Source: Hybos culiciformis (lineage: Eukaryota > Arthropoda > Insecta > Diptera > Hybotidae). Taken from it: a stretch of DNA of 64,000 nucleotides. Numbering within the stretch: the first letter of the stretch is position 1; each line of letters begins with the position of its first letter. A program made the position numbers and the translations under genes. A model generated the notes under the pieces. That model ran no database searches. It was not told where the DNA came from and saw only the letters and a program-made list of their open reading frames with translations. The stretch is taken from assembly GCA_964007475.1 (NCBI GenBank), contig OZ023273.1, positions 139,225,308 to 139,289,307 on the forward strand. Reading direction: 5' to 3'. Of the stretch, positions 1 through 11,407 are shown in pieces.

Positions 1-65
1 TCGATAATTTAAATATTAAGTGCTTAAATAAAATTTTTTACATTAAGTAAATTCAAATAAAATAT

Positions 66-1324
66 TTAAAATAAACATTTGATTATTGGTATTATTATAA
101 AAATTAGTGAAGAGACATTGACTGATATTTTACCGCCAGATTTATGGCCTTTTTTATGTTGTTTTATAACATCTGTATGAGTTGTATTAGATGTTTCAGT
201 ATGATTAGTCATTTTCTCAGTATCATTTGATTTTATTAAAGTTGTATTTGCTAAAATTTCTGTACGATTTACAATGAAATTTGTATCTGTTAAATTTGCA
301 TCTGTTAAATTTGTATTTTTAATATTTGTATCTGTTAAATTTTTATCTACTGATAAAATACGCATTGATTTAGTATGTATTGTTGACGGTTTTGTTGTTG
401 TTGTTGTGATCGTGGTTGTTGTTCTTTTTGGTCTATCCATACAATATTGTTCACATTGACTTCTCGATCTGAACATATTTGGAACTAGTTCTGAATAAGC
501 ATTGCAATTCATACTTTCACACATTTTGGTATCCGGATTAAAAAAATAAAACCAAGCATACTTATTCATTTCGGAGCGACAGTCAATAACAGGATAATTC
601 TTACATTCTAGAAAAAGGAAAAGAAAAAGATAACTATTATATTTGAAAAAAAAAAAAAAAAAGACCCCAAAATTAGAAGTAACTGATGATATTGAATTTA
701 ACAGAAGCTATATAGAACTTCAAATATAAATAGATTCGATAAAATTATAAATTTAAATGATTTTTACTTAAAATTATTATATAAAATCATATTTACAATG
801 GGATTGTTAATAGTAAGTCACTGGATATTTTTGTCACTGATATTGAGTAATATTTTTCATAGAAATAGTATGCCTGTCTAGTTAAAATTTAATAGTTAAC
901 TTAATTAGAATATTCTTTTAACATAAATACACCTATACAGATACAGAATAATGCTTATTATGTTTGTATTATAAATTCAAAATAATATTGGTAAAAATTT
1001 TCATATTCGTTTAATATGCGTTAAATAATATTTTTTGCGCATGAATAATAACCATTTACAAATAGTTGATTTGTCAAAGTTCAAAAAGTTCGCGTAATTG
1101 TTTTTCCAAGTTTCATTAATAAATATACTGATTTTTTAAAATATTGGTTGCTATTATTTCCGTATCCATTGCAGTCTTAAATTCGCATTTTTAAAGATAT
1201 AATTTTTAGGAATTTAAGTAAATTCAACGGATGCTAAAAAATCTCACGACTTACCTTCCAGTAAGCTTCCATCACAGTAACTACATATTACAATAAAAAT
1301 TGTAATAATTGAAAAACTAATCAT
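66..1324 (-). CDS. Secreted Kunitz-like protein with glycosylated stalk and hydrophobic tail (2 exons)
   Basis: Joined exons 1324-1255 and 607-66 (minus) give 203 aa. Exon 1 (70 nt, 23 codons plus 1 nt) encodes a signal peptide (Met, then an Ile/Phe/Val-rich core) and ends at a consensus donor, GAAG|GTAAGT. Exon 2 follows a pyrimidine-rich acceptor ending CTAG, and the split codon gives Glu. Residues about 25-79 have the Kunitz pattern of six cysteines with spacings 7, 19, 4, 16 and 3, including WFYFFNPDTKMC and FRSRSQCEQYC. Classical spacings are 8, 15, 7, 12 and 3, so the fold is divergent. Arg follows Cys2, the P1 position in true inhibitors, so trypsin-like specificity is possible but unproven. 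Next come a Thr run, NLTD-type repeats and about eight N-x-S/T sites, then a hydrophobic C-terminus (SSLIFIIIPIIKCLF) that fits a GPI signal or membrane anchor. Likely an extracellular or surface protein; its target is unknown. No AATAAA is seen in the 65 bp left in the window. Confidence 0.85.
608..1254 (-). other. Intron of the Kunitz-like gene
   Basis: A 647-bp phase-1 intron between exon 1 (signal peptide) and exon 2 (Kunitz domain, stalk and tail). On the minus strand it starts GTAAGTCGTGAG and ends TTTTTCTAG. The inside is AT-rich, with a poly-A run near 645-661. No further exon or repeat is seen in it. Confidence 0.8.
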
Positions 1325-2832
1325 TTTTTTTTAATAATTAAAAATTATTATGTAGATGCGGATCTAAACTACTTTAGTGATGTCTACACGTATCTAAATT
1401 TGACTAATTATTTTAACAAAATTATAAAACTAATGATGAAAAATCGTATTCATTTAATTTTGTTTGTACAAGTGGTGTATTTAAATTTTGGGGAAAATTA
1501 AGTTATATTGAATTCTTTTGTTGATCTAATTAATTTCTGAATAATGAAGATAATATTTACATTATTATTTTTTTTTTTCTATTATTTTTTAATATTTTTG
1601 ACATAGATGGGTATACATTATATAGATATAATTTATTTTGTATAGTTCAATAAAGAGATATTGCATCGGTATAAGGTATATTGAAAGCACACATAAGTAT
1701 ATGAAAAATAGAAGTGATTAGTATAAAAAAAATATAAGCATGATCTTGAAAATTAAAAGAATAAAATAAAAAATTAAAAACTAAGAAGGAATGACAAATA
1801 ATTCATTCACGGAATCATCTATTAATCACTTTAAGAATATCGCCAAAAATGTTTTTGAATCACGCAGGGCAATTATTCTCAGAAGAACAATATTTAATAA
1901 ACATAAAAAAATAATAATAAATATCCCATTTTTATACAAAACTCATTGATAGAGAAGAGTTTACACCGACAGAACCTAGAATTTAACAAAAATTACAGAA
2001 AGCTAAAATTCCAAAACTGAAAAAAGTGCCAGGCATTTCTTATATATTTAAACATTTTTATTACTTAATGATAAAAATACAACTACTAAAAATTAAATCA
2101 AAAACTCACATAACGCAAATAAGTATGTAGTACATACTCTGCATTTAAAATTAAAAACTCTCATAACACAAATAAGTACGTAGTACTATGTAACTATTTA
2201 CTAAATTTATTTCCTTTTTGCAATTTATATGGTTCTATTTTGGTTAATGCCATTAATTACCAAATATTTGTGTTTTGTCATATTGTATCTCTTTATTGTA
2301 TCATTGAATTTTATTGAACTCTGATTTATTTTATTTTATTGATTTTATGTATCAAATCAATCAAGAAAACAAAGTAAAAAAAAAATTTTTATTCGTTATC
2401 ATATTTTTAATTATAAAAAAATGGTTTGAAATTATAAGTATGTATTATAAAAGTGTAATGTTTGTTTAATTTAAATTTATATGAGTTGATGTCAATCATA
2501 CAATTTTTTGGTTATTAATCTGTAAAAATTTTACAATTAGAAAAACTAAATAATTTTGTTATTGTTATATATTTTCTGTATGATATGTAATGTTCAAAGC
2601 TCTCAAGAAGTTCAAAAACGAAAAATAATGGTGGTAGATTAAATAAGAAAACTATTAGAAATCTATTAGTCAAGATTGCACAAGATATTATAATGTAAAC
2701 ATTTTTTATAGTTTTATAATTTATTTTTTTTAATAATAACTTACAAATTAAAATAAATAAGATTGTAGATAATATGAGTGTTTAAATGTAAAAAATCAAA
2801 AAAAAAAATACCAAAAGTAAAATTCTCAAACT
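1325..2832. other. AT-rich intergenic stretch
   Basis: This separates the Kunitz-like gene (promoter side) from the end of the first small-gene cassette. A short palindromic AT segment lies at 1330-1350, just upstream of the Kunitz start codon. No convincing TATA box or initiator can be chosen. The only other structure is the tandem duplication at 2090-2186. Confidence 0.5.
2090..2186. repeat. Two-copy tandem duplication, about 58-bp offset
   Basis: Copy 1 (2090-2133) and copy 2 (2148-2186) share AAATTAAA...AAAACTC, CATAAC.CAAATAAGTA and GTAGTAC with a few substitutions and a small indel. It lies between genes. Confidence 0.7.
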
Positions 2833-2838
2833 TTTATT
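2833..2838 (-). terminator. Candidate poly(A) signal of the 67-aa gene
   Basis: AATAAA on the minus strand, about 90 nt past the stop codon of the gene at 2928-3131. The position is typical for 3'-end formation. It could serve both genes of the cassette if they share one transcript. Confidence 0.45.
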
Positions 2839-2927
2839 GTATGAATTTTACATTTTGATTCAATTCTTATTTTCATAATAAAGTTTAACATTATGATTCT
2901 AATGTTATTCAATGCTAAATTTTAAAA

Positions 2928-3131
2928 TTATGAAAAATGCATATGGTTGAATCCGCCCCTGTCATTTTTAACCATATTATTATACTTCCATTTATTTCCA
3001 GTATCAGAAGATTTTGTTTGGGAACTGGTAACATTATTGGAAGATGTTTTGGAGCTGGTGTAATTTTTCCCCTCATTTGAAGGTTTCAGAGAATCAGCTG
3101 AGCATTTAGTTGAACGTTCTGTGTAAACCAT
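2928..3131 (-). CDS. Small Ser/Thr/Asn-rich protein, second gene of inverted cassette A
   Basis: Single-exon reading frame of 67 aa, starting at the ATG at 3131. An in-frame TTG upstream is not needed. I do not recognise the family. The protein is hydrophilic, rich in Ser, Thr, Asn and Lys, with no signal peptide or membrane segment. The C-terminal 21 residues (KWKYNNM...GGFNHMHFS) match the C-terminus of the plus-strand gene at 11408-11620 (KFKYNQM...AFNNLHFC) at 11 of 21 positions. Many matched codons differ silently (Lys, Tyr, Phe, Asn, His), which points to selection on the protein. It starts 86 nt after the stop of the 47-aa gene at 3638-3218 on the same strand, so the two may share an mRNA. 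The N-terminal two thirds are low-complexity and poorly conserved. I am fairly sure it is a gene; its function is unknown. Confidence 0.7.
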   Translation of the reverse strand: MVYTERSTKCSADSLKPSNEGKNYTSSKTSSNNVTSSQTKSSDTGNKWKYNNMVKNDRGGFNHMHFS

Positions 3132-3217
3132 ACTTGTTTTTAGTTTATTATTTTTCAATTGAATATAACCAAAAGTTTAAAAAGTTGAAAATTTTGAAAT
3201 ATTTCCAATTATCAAAT

Positions 3218-3638
3218 TCAAGGTACAGATTCTATAAGAGTTAGAACTTTAAATTCCAAATTATTTCCTGAACTTCCTGTATGTGATCCTTTTCGTGATG
3301 ATAGGTTTTTTGATAATCTAAAAAATAAAAAAAAAAGGAAGTTACTAAAAATAGTTCAATATTTTGTATTTAAATATTTAGATTTTCACGATTTTCTTTT
3401 TTTTCGTAAACCATCTCTTAAACAATTCAAACATTGTGTTTATATTTAATTATCGCATATTTATTTATTATTATTAATATTATTATTGTTTTTTAACTAT
3501 CAATATTAATTAAAAATATCTGTTATTTATAAATAAAAAAATTTTTTTTTTGTTAAATAAACATAATAGTTTAAATAAAAAAAAAGACACACACCTTAAT
3601 GATTTATTCCTTGCTTTCTTATTTCTCGTTTTAAACAT
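3218..3638 (-). CDS. 47-aa protein, first gene of inverted cassette A (2 exons)
   Basis: Exon 1 is 3638-3595 (14 codons plus 2 nt) and exon 2 is 3317-3218 (1 nt plus 32 codons and the stop). The 277-bp phase-2 intron has donor AAG|GTGTGT and an acceptor after a T-rich run ending TTTTTTAG. The split codon AG|A gives Arg. The product is basic at its N-terminus (MFKTRNKKARNKSL), and residues 16-47 align with the plus-strand paralogue at 10640-11268 in 17 of 31 positions, including KGS.TG..GN.LEF and a C-terminal Val-Pro. Both proteins are 47 aa and have the intron in the same phase at nearly the same codon. About half of the identical residues use different synonymous codons. No known family was recognised, and no signal peptide or transmembrane segment is visible. 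The 67-aa gene follows immediately downstream. Confidence 0.75.
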
Positions 3639-3728
3639 TGACACCAAATTTCATTTATAGAACTAAAAATCAAATATCGTAAACAAGAAAATTTTATTTT
3701 TTGTTTATATTTTTTGTAACAAAAAAAA

Positions 3729-3887
3729 ATGCCCGCGAAATCAAAATCTTCAGAGTTGATTTCTAACTGCAGTAATTTCTACGATTGTAAAGTACTTAAA
3801 TACTGTAGATTAAAAAAAAATATATTGTATATACCTATTAATAGTACTACAAATGTCTCTAAACATATGAAATTAATTCCCACTTGA
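3729..3887 (+). pseudogene. Short frame resembling a BED-type zinc finger remnant
   Basis: A 52-codon frame beginning MPAKSKSSELISNC, divergent from the 47-aa gene and only 90 bp from its start codon. The end, TTNVSKHMKLIP, resembles the His-containing end of BED fingers of hAT transposases (general form TSNLxRHLKxxHP), and a Cys pair precedes it (DCKVLKYC). The Cys spacing is wrong for a working finger and the last His is missing. This is an inference from a short motif. It could instead be a chance frame or a small divergent gene sharing a promoter with its neighbour. Confidence 0.25.
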
Positions 3888-6612
3888 AAAAAACCTATGT
3901 CTTTTTTTTTTTTTTTTTAAGTTTTATATAAATAAAATATTAGGTAAAAAAAAAAGAATTATTTACGTTCGACCGGTTTAATAATTTTTATATCATTTTT
4001 AAAAAAGTTCTCCACAATTCATAGGGAAAATGTGCTAATAAGAATTCATTTACTGAACTGAAGTAGTTTACATTAAACTGAATTTTGTTAGATAGTGTGA
4101 CTATAATAATGAATTAAATATTTTATTACGGGATTGGTTTTGGTAATTTAGTTTCGAGTACTTCATTTATATTCTATGGTTGGTGCGAATTATATTTATA
4201 TATTGCGAAATTATTAAGGTTTTTAAACAATTTAAATTTTATTAAAACTTATTAAATTTTTCAATTATGAAAAATATTACATTTTTTTATTAATTTAAAA
4301 TAATGGTTACTACTATAATAGTGTAGTAATATTATATGTTTGTTATAATAATATTGATATATCGATTTTAACATTTTCTGTATTATTTTTTACATTTACA
4401 AATTTCTAAAAATATGTAATATAGGTATTTGTGCCTCATCTGTAAATATTTTTAAACAATTTTTATTTTGACAGTTCGATATTTAATAAATATTGTATAT
4501 AAATATTTGATAATTATTTAGATGTGTTTTATTTATCGACTTACGTACTTCGTTATGTTTACAAAATTTATAAATACTACTTTGATTATGTAAAATAAGA
4601 ACTGTCTAGTTATCTCAGAACATTTTACCGAACTTATCCTGAGGAAATTTTTTGACTTTACCATAAAATGTATTCCTAAAGAAGCTTTAACATGTTACGA
4701 TATTTCTTTATTTAGCTTGACCTAGTATTAACCGTAAAAATTTGAACAAAATATGTTTTAAATAATTTTCTCCTAATACCCGAATTATTGCAAATTTTCA
4801 GGCTATTACATTTGTTTGCTGAAAATAGCTAGCATTAAATTCGCTTCACTGTTTTCAGGTGGATTTAATTTAATTAAATTATAAAAAAAAAAATTTTTGA
4901 TTTTGTTTTAAGCCTATTTTGAGCCCTCTTCGATAATTAGAAGTTATTATTGTTTGTTCGAATCCACCAAACGAATTTGAGATTATAAAATCTTTTGATT
5001 AAAATTGGAGATCAAATTTTTATTCATCGCTTATTATGTTGCAAAAAATCCACAAACCCAATTAATTTATTTGATGACCAGAAATAATGCGTAACAAAGA
5101 AACGTAATACTATAGAATAAAGTTTTGTGATACTTAATATTCGAACCCAGAGAACGGAAAATATAAATAATAATAAATTCAAAAAATTTACTCATTTATA
5201 GTCTGAAATGAAAAAAATTCTTTCGCTGAGAATATTTTAGAATTCAATATAATATAACATCAATGAGTTATTATAACTTTGTCACTAGGCTTAACATAAT
5301 TACTAGCATAAATTCTATAATAATAATAATTCTATTTTTAATATGTTGAATAAAAACTATTATTATTTTGTAGTCTTTTATGGTGTACACACTATAGTGT
5401 TCTGCTTCTATTAAAAGGCGGGCGGAGCCTTTCAATGTTATTTTGTTATTTTTTTAAATAAAATAATTATTTAATAATTTAATTAAAATATTTATATATT
5501 TGCAATGCAAATTACTGTGAAAAAACTTACATATTTAATTATTAAGGAAACGATTTTTAATAAGAGCTTAATGTTGATTCGAAGTTAGATAACTTGAACT
5601 TTGGATTGTTGTTTCGATGTGAAGAATTTAAAATTATTGTCGGCCATAAAATCATAATTATGTTAATTGATGTATAATAATAGCTAACGAAGTTTAAATA
5701 CGATTCAAAATATATTTTTGATTATTTGAAGAATATGATTTAAAATCAAATAAAATATAAATGTTTTGTTTTGTATCGTATTTTCGTGCATATTCAAGGA
5801 TCTTGAATGGATCCTAAATAAGTTATATTCCCTAAAATTATATTATTTAAAATTTGTAACAAAACACATTATCGCATTGGTAATATACGACAACTACGAT
5901 TGTGAATTAGGGTTCTAAAACTTCAGAAAACTGTTCTTCGACATTCAATATTTGTGTTAATCAACATTAATCTTGGGAATTGAAAACTGAAACCGTCTAA
6001 GTATATTCATCTAATAGGTGTACAAAGTATATTTAACTATTGAATTCGGCAGATGCTCATGACTTAGATATTTAAGCCAATTTTATAATGTTTCATTTAG
6101 ATGAAATTGTCTTAAAATTTTTAATTTAAATAAAATATACATTAAAATGCAATGTTCTGATGATATGTTTTACTCATATTGCATCAGAATTCATCGTTAT
6201 AAAAAACCTGCATATACTATGTACAACATTATATAAATTTCAATATGAATATAATTTTGAATTTCGATAATGATTAGACTTTAGCATCTTTCAGCTTAAA
6301 TTTTTATATAAATAACAAATTCGTAATTTAGATCCGGTTTGGCTTACAAAGTTGCATCAAAGCCATACTACGGATCTGAAATATTAATTCTCTGAATTGT
6401 CTGAATCGTTTTGAATTTGCTTCGTTTTATATATAATATATAATTTTTCTTGAAATAAGATTTCATTATTTAAATTTGAAGCTGTGCGATTCACTTTAAT
6501 CCAAAAATACTTAACATTTAGATATAAAAAAGTTCGACAAATATTCAGTAAATAAAAAATAGCAAAACAATCATCAAACTTTCAAATCATCGTCGGTTGG
6601 TAACCGCAAAAT
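3888..6612. other. AT-rich stretch between the inverted cassettes, left part
   Basis: No gene recognised. Two short stem-loops stand out against the AT background. One is at 5414-5432 (AAAGGC/GCCTTT around a GC-rich loop). The other is at 6330-6377 (AGATCCG/CGGATCT with an inner TGGCT/AGCCA pairing). Confidence 0.5.
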
Positions 6613-6938
6613 TAGGGTTTCTGAAAACTCGGGAAAATAAAGTTCGTCGAATTCGAGTATTAAATTTCGAAATTCGTCGAATCCTTCGAGTTAGTTTAAT
6701 TTTTATTTAAAGTAATTTTTTTAATATTTGATTCAATTAAGTATTTTATTACATATAATATTGTACAAAAAATATGTATTTCTTTTGTCGTAACTCGTAA
6801 GTAATAAATTTAAAAAATAACAACGAAAGAATTTTTGAATTTTTAGATTCGATAAATCAGGAACCGAACTTCGAATCCGAATCTTACGTTGAAGGTTCGG
6901 CGAATTCGAGTTCGAGTAATTCGATTTTAGAAACCCTT
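6613..6938. mobile_element. Non-autonomous hAT-like MITE (326 bp)
   Basis: Terminal inverted repeats begin TAGGGTTTCTGAAAA on the left and AAGGGTTTCTAAAAT on the right (reverse complement). They share nine exact bases and continue into TTCG- and GAATTCG-rich subterminal repeats. The element is flanked by CGCAAAAT on the left and CGCGAAAT on the right, a 7/8 match to an 8-bp target-site duplication, which is the hAT length. No transposase is inside. The minus-strand frame of about 97 codons (6733-7026) that crosses its right edge is not regarded as a gene. Confidence 0.65.
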
Positions 6939-9900
6939 CGCGAAATACTAAAATTAATCTTAAAACGTATAAGTAAATCAAAATTTTTATAAATAATATA
7001 ATCGCCCGCACTCGAAATTCAAACAAAAATAACTTTTATTTGATTTGGTTTTGATGAACCGTATTCTGAAAAAAATTACAAAAAAATATTTCGCTCTTTG
7101 ATTTAAAAAGAAATTATCAAAATTTATCTATAAATCTGTAAAGTCGGTAAATACAAGGTTTGTATAGAGTATTGAGAATCCAATTTCAGATTTAATATAT
7201 TAGAAGTAGACACAAAGATAGATTACGATTAAAGCTTAATATCGTTGTTTATTTAAAAAAATCTATATCTTTTCCATATTAAGGTATTGTAGTATAAGTC
7301 CAAGTCCGTAATATTACGTATAAGAAGGTACAAACAATTTTACATAATTATCACACATAATTTACATAATTATCATACTATCTTATCAATCTAAAATCAG
7401 CCAAAGACAATTCAAATAAAACTGCATGGTAAAATAATTACAAATAAAAATCCCCATCTTTATCAAAAATTGATAAATAAAAATCGTAATAATTCAATAA
7501 TCCAAATATCATTCATTAATACGTGATTCGGTTCTTGTTTTATTTTCAATTCAAAAAACAATAACATTTACGTGACTAACATCATTAAATCTCCTTTATC
7601 GAAAATATCTGCAAAAAAAAATTCGCATACTTAATTATTATTATTATTTTTTTTAAAGATATATTATACACATATCAACATAAATAAAGTCATCAAAATG
7701 CATAATATATAGATTCAAAATAAATCACAAGCAAGAAAGTTTTTTTTTTTAAGTTACGTCAAACTCTATTTTCTGATTAACGCTTGCATATTTATAATTC
7801 TTAAAATTAACATAAATATTTTTAGAATTTTTTTCCAAAAGTAATTCACGTTTTTAATGAATGATCAGTTGTTCAATCATATGATATCCTAGCAAAAAAA
7901 AATATAAGTTAGAGATGTAGGTTCATAGGCATTTTTCCTAATTCTTTTATATTTTTCTTTCTGTTTTGACTTCAAGTTTAATTTTAATTCTAAATAAACT
8001 CCTAGGTAGTAAAATAAAGGTTCTATAAGAGCCATTATTGTAACTTATTTTTAGGATTCATGAATTTTAGTATTTTAGACTACTTGAAAATAACTAACAA
8101 CTGAATATACTGCTACTATAAATTTAAACCAGTCTCCAAAAGTATCAACATACATAAATTTTATTATATATTTCGTTTGCTAAATATTATATAACAAAAA
8201 ATTTAATAACAATATTAAAGTAAAGGAAAAGTGTTTGGGTTCCAATACAGTATACAGCTGTTTATTTTTTGAAATTTGATTGAAAAAAAAACCAGATTTT
8301 TAGTTTGACTCTGTAACACATTTTGTGTCAGGTTTTAAAGGCAGTAAATTTGTGAATATTTTAATTTAATTTAAATATATTTTAAAATTATAATGAAAAT
8401 ATTTGTAGTTAATTTAACTGTCTGAAAATTAAAAATATATACATATACGTATTTATTCGTTTAAAATTTAATTCATTAATATTCATCAATATTTGAAAAT
8501 TGAAAAAAAGTACCTATCTGTTTAAAAATAATACGATTTTTTGAATGAATGACGTATACTCTCTTGTTTTTTTTTTGTTGTTTTGATACACCAAAACAAT
8601 GTTATGATTTACAAATTTTTATACCGAATAATGTATTCGGCGGTGAAAATCCATACCATTACATATATGGTATTCTATTCTTAAATCAAATACGTAAATT
8701 GACTTAAAAGCATAGAAGAACAAATTAAGCAGACATTAGAATTTATTTAATTAATCATAAATTAAATTAATTATGTTATACTAAAACATACTGCTTTATT
8801 CTGTTTGGAAATTTTCCAACAGAGCGAATTAAAAATTCAAATCCTTAAAACATTTGCATACAAATGACTACGCAGGAATGTTATACATTTATAAACTGTT
8901 GAAGCTTTAATTTTGAAGCGAAGAACCTGATGTATTTTTTTTTGATAACGTAGAATAGAATCGTATGAGGAACTATGATTGATTCGAGTTAAGCGATTAC
9001 ACCACAGGATTAATATAATTTTCTTTAATTTCTTTATTGTCTTCATAGTCTTTCATGATTTAAAATTTTTTTTTATTAAAAAAGCCAAAAATTACATAAT
9101 ATAGTTTAATTGATTATGATTTTTTTTGCATTGTGCTAATTTTAGTTTCTTTTAGTGATATTCTGATGTTCCTGATGGCAAAAAGTAAGCAAAAAAATTT
9201 TCTTACATATCCTTATAACTTTAACTTCTTCATATTAATAAACGAAATTTATCAAATATTCTACGAAATCATCAAGTTTTGCGTAATAAATCAAACAAAG
9301 AAATCAAATTATCATAATCTTATGCGGCTTATGATTAAAATTCTGAAAATAATATGACGCATTTTGTTCTTTGAAGGTATGCTGGACTTCTTTTTAAAAA
9401 TTAAACCTTGGGAAGAAAAATTTATTTCTCTAACTGAATTAATTACAAATAAAATTAAAAATATTCATAGCTCCAAAATCATATAGCATGCATTACTTTG
9501 TATATTATATCAGTTTTCAGGATAATAATTCGGCTTCATAGCAACGTCAAGTCTAATATAAAAAACTGAATAATAATTCTTGTTTCAAAAAGGTTAAAAT
9601 AATAATTAGTTCAAGGAACTTGTGAAACCCGCTTTTAGAATTGTTTTCTAATATCTATTAAATTATTTTTTTGGTTTTTAAATTTTATTCTTCGTCTCAT
9701 TTATTTGCGATTTAGGAAAGCATTATTATGCGGTTTTTTCTTTTCTATTTGGTTCTTTATAATATTGGTTAGATCATACAAAAAAAAAACATCAAAATTT
9801 GCAGAATTATTAAATAACATTATGACGTATGTATTTTCCAGAACTTAATTAAAATTTTTTTGCGGGAAGAATATATTCCTTTTAATCTAATTATTATGTC

Positions 9901-10639
9901 CAAAAAAGCTTCAAATTTCTTTAAAGTATTTAGTTTAGTTTTTAGTTTTTAGTATACTACATTAAATAATTAAAGGAAATTTGAAATTAAAGCTGCCTAG
10001 GATTAGTTTTTCCATAGATTTTAAGAAATAACAGTTTTAATTTGATATATGTACTTAAAATTTTAACAAAATCATATGTATATATATTTTTCAAACAATT
10101 TTTTCTAATAAGCTGTTGAAATCTTATCCACTTCATTCCAATTTTTCACTTTCTATCTCAATCCGCAATTTGCCTTAACTTATTTTTCCCTCAAGATTTA
10201 TTCAAGAAAATTATTCTTACTTTTATAGGTATACGGGACACTATCCTTCCAAATAAATATTCTAAATATTATATTCTTATCAATAATTAAATTTCATCAA
10301 TGTTAATATGAATTATCTTACATTCTTTTTATTTGTAAAAAAAAAAATATTCTTTGATTATAAATTAAAAAATTTCTAACTAGTTTAAAACTGGATTATA
10401 ATTTTTAAAAACAAGTTTTTGTTGAAGATGAAAAAAATAAAATTATTCAATTTTTATGACAAAAAAAACAATATTTAATATTAAAAAAAATAAAAATAAA
10501 TAAATTTTGTATAAAAGCAAAACGAAAACTAAGATTTGAAAACATTTTGTTTAAAGACGTGATATTACGAAGTTATATCTATATAATTAATTTTTTTCTT
10601 TAAAACTATTATATTTGGATAAATCCAGTTTATGTGTCA
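6939..10639. other. AT-rich stretch between the inverted cassettes, right part
   Basis: No coding, RNA or repeat feature can be supported. A small perfect hairpin with arms TACCAT/ATGGTA lies near 8655-8680. Short reading frames here, such as 9133-9357 and 8837-9046, have the Ile/Phe/Lys/Asn bias expected of random AT-rich DNA. The promoters of the two divergent cassettes should lie at the two ends of this interval plus the 3.6-6.6 kb part. Confidence 0.45.
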
Positions 10640-11268
10640 ATGAATGATCGCGCAGATACAAAAGAAAAGTTGCTGGCTAATATAAGGTATTAATAACGTG
10701 AAGAAATTTAGAAATAAACTTATTAAAAAAAGCCAACAAAAAATTCTTATTAAACAATTTTTGGAATAATTAAAAAAATTTTAAGTGTAAAACAATTTAG
10801 TGGAATAAAATTAATTAAAAACAAAATAAAACAAGATTTCTCTTAAGTTTATGCGCAATGAATGATAGCTCTGCTTAAGTACAATCTTAAGGAACTTAAA
10901 CTTACAAAATGTGCGATGGATAGTTTTCTAATCGTTCCTTGCATTGTATTTTTATTATACAGAGATAGTCTTTAAAACTTGCACGTTCATTAATATTATA
11001 GTGTACTGTAGAATATATTCATTTGACCTTAAAGACATAAATTTTTCTTTATACCGGAATATGTTTGAATATAAAAAGTTTTGGAATTTGCAAATGGATG
11101 AAATGTTTCTTACAATTTTTAATAAATAAGATTTTTTTTTTTTTAATTTTTATTAAATTTATTTCTTTCAGTTTGTTGAAACATTTATCAACCAAAGGAT
11201 CAAGAACCGGTAACACCGGCAACAAGTTAGAGTTTGCTATATTAAATTTTTTACAGCACGTCCCTTGA
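10640..11268 (+). CDS. 47-aa protein, first gene of cassette B (2 exons)
   Basis: Exon 1 is 10640-10686 (15 codons plus 2 nt, MNDRADTKEKLLANI) and exon 2 is 11172-11268 (1 nt plus 31 codons and the stop). The 485-bp phase-2 intron has donor ATAAG|GTATTA (weak) and acceptor TTTCTTTCAG (good). The split codon AG|T gives Ser. Exon 2 encodes LLKHLSTKGS, then a Thr/Gly/Asn segment, then LEF and a terminal Val-Pro, and it is 17/31 identical to the minus-strand paralogue at 3638-3218. Exon 1 is less conserved (charged, Lys-rich in both). The gene assignment rests on this pairing: same length, same intron phase and many silent differences. No family was recognised. A longer unspliced reading through the T-rich intron end (from 11065) is possible but has random-looking N-terminal residues. 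Confidence 0.72.
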
Positions 11269-11407
11269 AGAATTAATAATTTGATTTAATTCATTATCAT
11301 CTGATCATCAAAACTAGCACTAATCATCTAAGATAATTTTTTTTTCTATAAATTTAATAAATTAAAGAATTAAATAAGTTTTATTAAGCTAACTTGATTG
11401 AAAAAAA

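Noticed and set aside
274..459. 61-codon plus-strand frame with Val/Phe repeats
   Set aside because: It is the antisense shadow of the Thr-rich and NLTD-repeat part of the Kunitz-like gene.
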